Part shown: piece by piece, positions 61,360-64,000 of the stretch | Layout: each line of letters opens with the position of its first letter | How positions within the stretch are numbered: the first letter of the stretch is position 1 | Assembly (NCBI RefSeq): GCF_964355755.1 | Contig: NC_092672.1 | Location: 16,676,501 to 16,740,500 of the forward strand | DNA length: 64,000 nt | Reading direction: 5' to 3' | Source of the DNA: Antedon mediterranea | Taxonomy: Eukaryota > Echinodermata > Crinoidea > Comatulida > Antedonidae | Notes under the pieces: generated by a model | What the model was told of the DNA's origin: nothing | Databases searched by the model: none | The model's input: only the letters and a program-made list of their open reading frames with translations | Translations under genes and position numbers: made by a program

Positions 61360-64000
61360 CCCTTTTGTGATTTTCGAAAAAACTTGTTAAAATAAAAACA
61401 TCAAAGTGTACAGAATAGCTTCAAATCACATTTGGAGACGTTTTAGACCATTTTGTGATTTTGAAAAAAACTTAACATAAAAACACCAAAGAGCTTAGAA
61501 TAGCTTCAAATCGCATTTTGAGACATTTTAGACCATTTTGTGATTTTCGAAAAAACTTGTTAAAATAAAAACATCAAAATGTACAGAATAGCTTCAAATC
61601 GCATTTGGAGACGTTTTAGACCATTTTGTGATTTTGAAAAAAACTTGTTAACATAAAAACACCAAAGAGCTTAGAATAGCTTCAAATCGCATTTTGAGAC
61701 ATTTTAGACCATTTTGTGTTTTTCGAAAAAACTTGTTAACATAAAAACATCAAAGTGTACAGAATAGCTTCAAATCGCATTTGGAGACGTTTTAGACCAT
61801 TTTGTTATTTTCGAAAAAACTTGTTAACATAAAAACATCAAAGTGCTTAGAATAGCTTCAAATCGCATTTGGAGACGTTTTAGACCATTTTGTGATTTTC
61901 GAAAAAACTTGGTTACACAAAAACACCAAAGTGCTTAAAATAGCTTCAAATCGCATTTGGAGACATTTTAGAATATTTTGTGATTTTCGAAAAAACTTGG
62001 TTACACAAAAACACCAAAGTGCTTAAAATCACATTAGAAACCGTTTTAGACCATTTTGAGCATTTCGATAAAACTTTTCACACAAAAACATCAAAGAGCA
62101 CAAAATAGCTTAATATCGTATTTAAAAACGTTTTTGACCATTTTGAGCATTTCGACAAAAAAATTTCACACAAAACAGCAAAGTGCACAGAATAACTTCA
62201 AATCGCATTTGGAGACGTTTTAGACCATTTTGTGATTTTCGAAAAAACTTGTTAACATAAAAACACCAAAGTGCTTAGAATAGCTTCAAATCGCATTTTG
62301 AGACATTTTAGACCCTTTTGTGATTTTTGAAAAAACTTGTTAACATAAAAACATCAAAGTGCTTCAAATCACATTAGAAACCGTTTTAGACCATTTTGAG
62401 AATTTCGATAAAACTTTTCACACAAAAACATCAAAGAGCACAAAATAGCTTAATATCGTATTTAAAAACGTTTTTGACCATTTTGAGCATTTAGACAAAA
62501 AATTTTCAAACAAAACAGCAAAGTGCACAGAATAACTTCAAATCGCATTTGGAGACGTTTTAGACCATTCTGTGATTTTCGAAAAAACTTGTTAACATAA
62601 AAACATCAAAGTGCTTAAAATCACATTAGAAACCGTTTTAGACCATTTTGAGCATTTCGATAAAACTTTTCACACAAAAACATTAAAGAGCACAAAATAG
62701 CTTAATATCGTATTTAAAAACGTTTTTGACCATTTTGAGCATTTCGACAAAAATTTTTCACACAAAACAGCAAAGTGTACAGAATAGCTTCAAATCGTAT
62801 TTGGAGACGTTTTAGACCTTTTTGTGATTTCCGAAAAAACTTGTTAACATAAAAACACCAAAGTGCTTAGAATAGCTTCAAATCGCATTTTGAGACATTT
62901 TAGACCCTTTTGTGATTTTCGAAAAAACTTGGTTACACAAAAACACCAAAGTGCTTAAAATAGCTTCAAATTGCATTTGGAGACGTTTTAGACCATTTTG
63001 TGATTTTCGAAAAAACTTGTTACCAAAAAAACACCAAAGAGCTTAGAATAGCTTCAAATCGCATTTTGAGACATTTTAGACCATTTTGTGATTTTCGAAA
63101 AAACTTGTTAACATAAAAATTCCAAAGTGCTAAGAATAGCTTCAAATCGCATTTGGAGACATTTTAGACCACTTTGTGATTTTCGAAAAAACTTGTTAAC
63201 ATAAAAACATCAAAGTGCTTAAAATCACATTAGAAACCGTTTTAGACCATTTTGAGCATTTCGATAAAACTTTTCACACAAAAACATCAAAGAGCACAAA
63301 ATAGCTTAATATCGTATTTAAAAACGTTTTTGACCATTTTGAGCATTTCGACAAAAAAATTTCACACAAAACAAAAAAGTGTACAGACTAGCTTCAAATC
63401 GTATTTGGAGACGTTTTAGACCTTTTTGTGATTTTCGAAAAAACTTGTTAAATATAAAAACACCAAAGTGCTAAGAATAGCTTCAAATCGCATTTTAGAC
63501 CATTTTGTGTTTTTCGAAAAAACTTGTTAACATAAAAACACCAAAGTGCTTAAAATCACATTAGAAACCGTTTTAGACCATTTTGAGCATTTCGATAAAA
63601 CTTTTCACACAAAAACATCAAAGAGCACAAAATAGCTTAATATCGTAAAAACATCAAAGTGCTTAAAATCACATTAGAAACCGTTTTAGACCATTTTGAG
63701 CATTTCGATAAAACTTTTCACACAAAAACATCAAAGAGCACAAAATAGCTTAATATCGTATTTAAAAACGTTTTTGACCATTTTGAGCATTTCGAAAAAA
63801 AAATTTTCACACAAAACAGCAAAGTGCACAGAATAACTTCAAATCGCATTTGGAGACGTTTTAGACCTTTTTGTGATTTTCGAAAAAACTTGTTAACATA
63901 AAAACACCAAAGTGCTAAGAATAGCTTCAAATCGCATTTGGAGACATTTTAGACTATTTTGTGTTTTTCGAAAAAACTTGTTAACATAAAAACATCAAAG
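61360..64000 (+). repeat. satellite array, forward orientation, block 3
   Basis: Resumes exactly at CCCTTTTGTGATTTTCG, the monomer interrupted at 55054. It matches 22660 onwards at offset 38700 (CCTTTTGTGA at 22661 and 61361; AGAATAGCTT at 23061 and 61761), with later local differences. No genes seen; the array runs off the window end. Confidence 0.96.

Noticed and set aside
61061-61390. 109-residue ORF of HICG/FTFVG repeats, with similar ones at 54991-55307
   Set aside because: Translation of the terminal site arrays of the foldback element; it runs through the element end into the satellite.
1-64000. tRNA, rRNA or other structured RNA genes
   Set aside because: No clover-leaf or box A/B patterns or rRNA-like conserved stretches were recognised by eye; a covariance-model search was not possible.

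Overview
The window is eukaryotic (animal) DNA, AT-rich and almost entirely repetitive. About 53 kb of the 64 kb is one tandem satellite family with monomers of roughly 77, 86 and 88 bp, interrupted by two precise transposon insertions. There is no bacterial-type gene organisation. The only convincing protein-coding sequence is two intron-containing, damaged genes inside one DNA transposon. Spliced introns, a THAP/Kolobok transposase, a P2X7-like domain, TAGGCCTA-rich intron sequence and a foldback element built like the sea-urchin TU elements suggest a marine invertebrate, perhaps an echinoderm. That taxonomic guess is weak.

Layout: 1-30488 satellite in 'forward' orientation; 30489-38106 the same satellite inverted; 38107-42933 a 4.83-kb Kolobok-type transposon inserted at TTAA; 42934-44184 the rest of the inverted satellite; 44185-55054 forward satellite, much of it a second copy of the start of the window; 55055-61359 a 6.3-kb composite of a foldback element and an element nested in it; 61360-64000 forward satellite. 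The satellite has several superimposed higher-order duplications: a 1731-bp tandem duplication at 961-4422, a ~3.7-kb repeat at 11.5-17.6 kb, a 1051-bp tandem duplication at 16.65-18.75 kb, and long copies offset by 46,528, 38,700 and 32,392 bp.

The Kolobok-type element has an 18-bp perfect terminal inverted repeat and a TTAA target duplication. An uninterrupted paralogous site lies at 32041-32044. It carries two convergent genes. The plus-strand gene is a THAP-domain transposase in six recognisable exons. Its C-terminal exons splice cleanly in frame, but it has compensating frameshifts in the THAP exon and has lost the catalytic middle. The minus-strand gene is a four-exon protein with a P2X7 C-terminal-like cysteine domain, with one in-frame stop and one phase break.

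The composite at 55-61 kb is a palindromic (foldback) element of about 1.95 kb. It has 12 copies of a CACAAATGTG-type site at each end and a CCC target duplication, confirmed by several empty sites in the satellite. Its right arm was later invaded by a 4.35-kb element with 32-bp perfect inverted ends and an AC duplication. That inner element has no recognisable gene but holds a 1.5-kb minisatellite. The inferred order of events is satellite amplification and inversion, local duplication, foldback insertion, then nested insertion.
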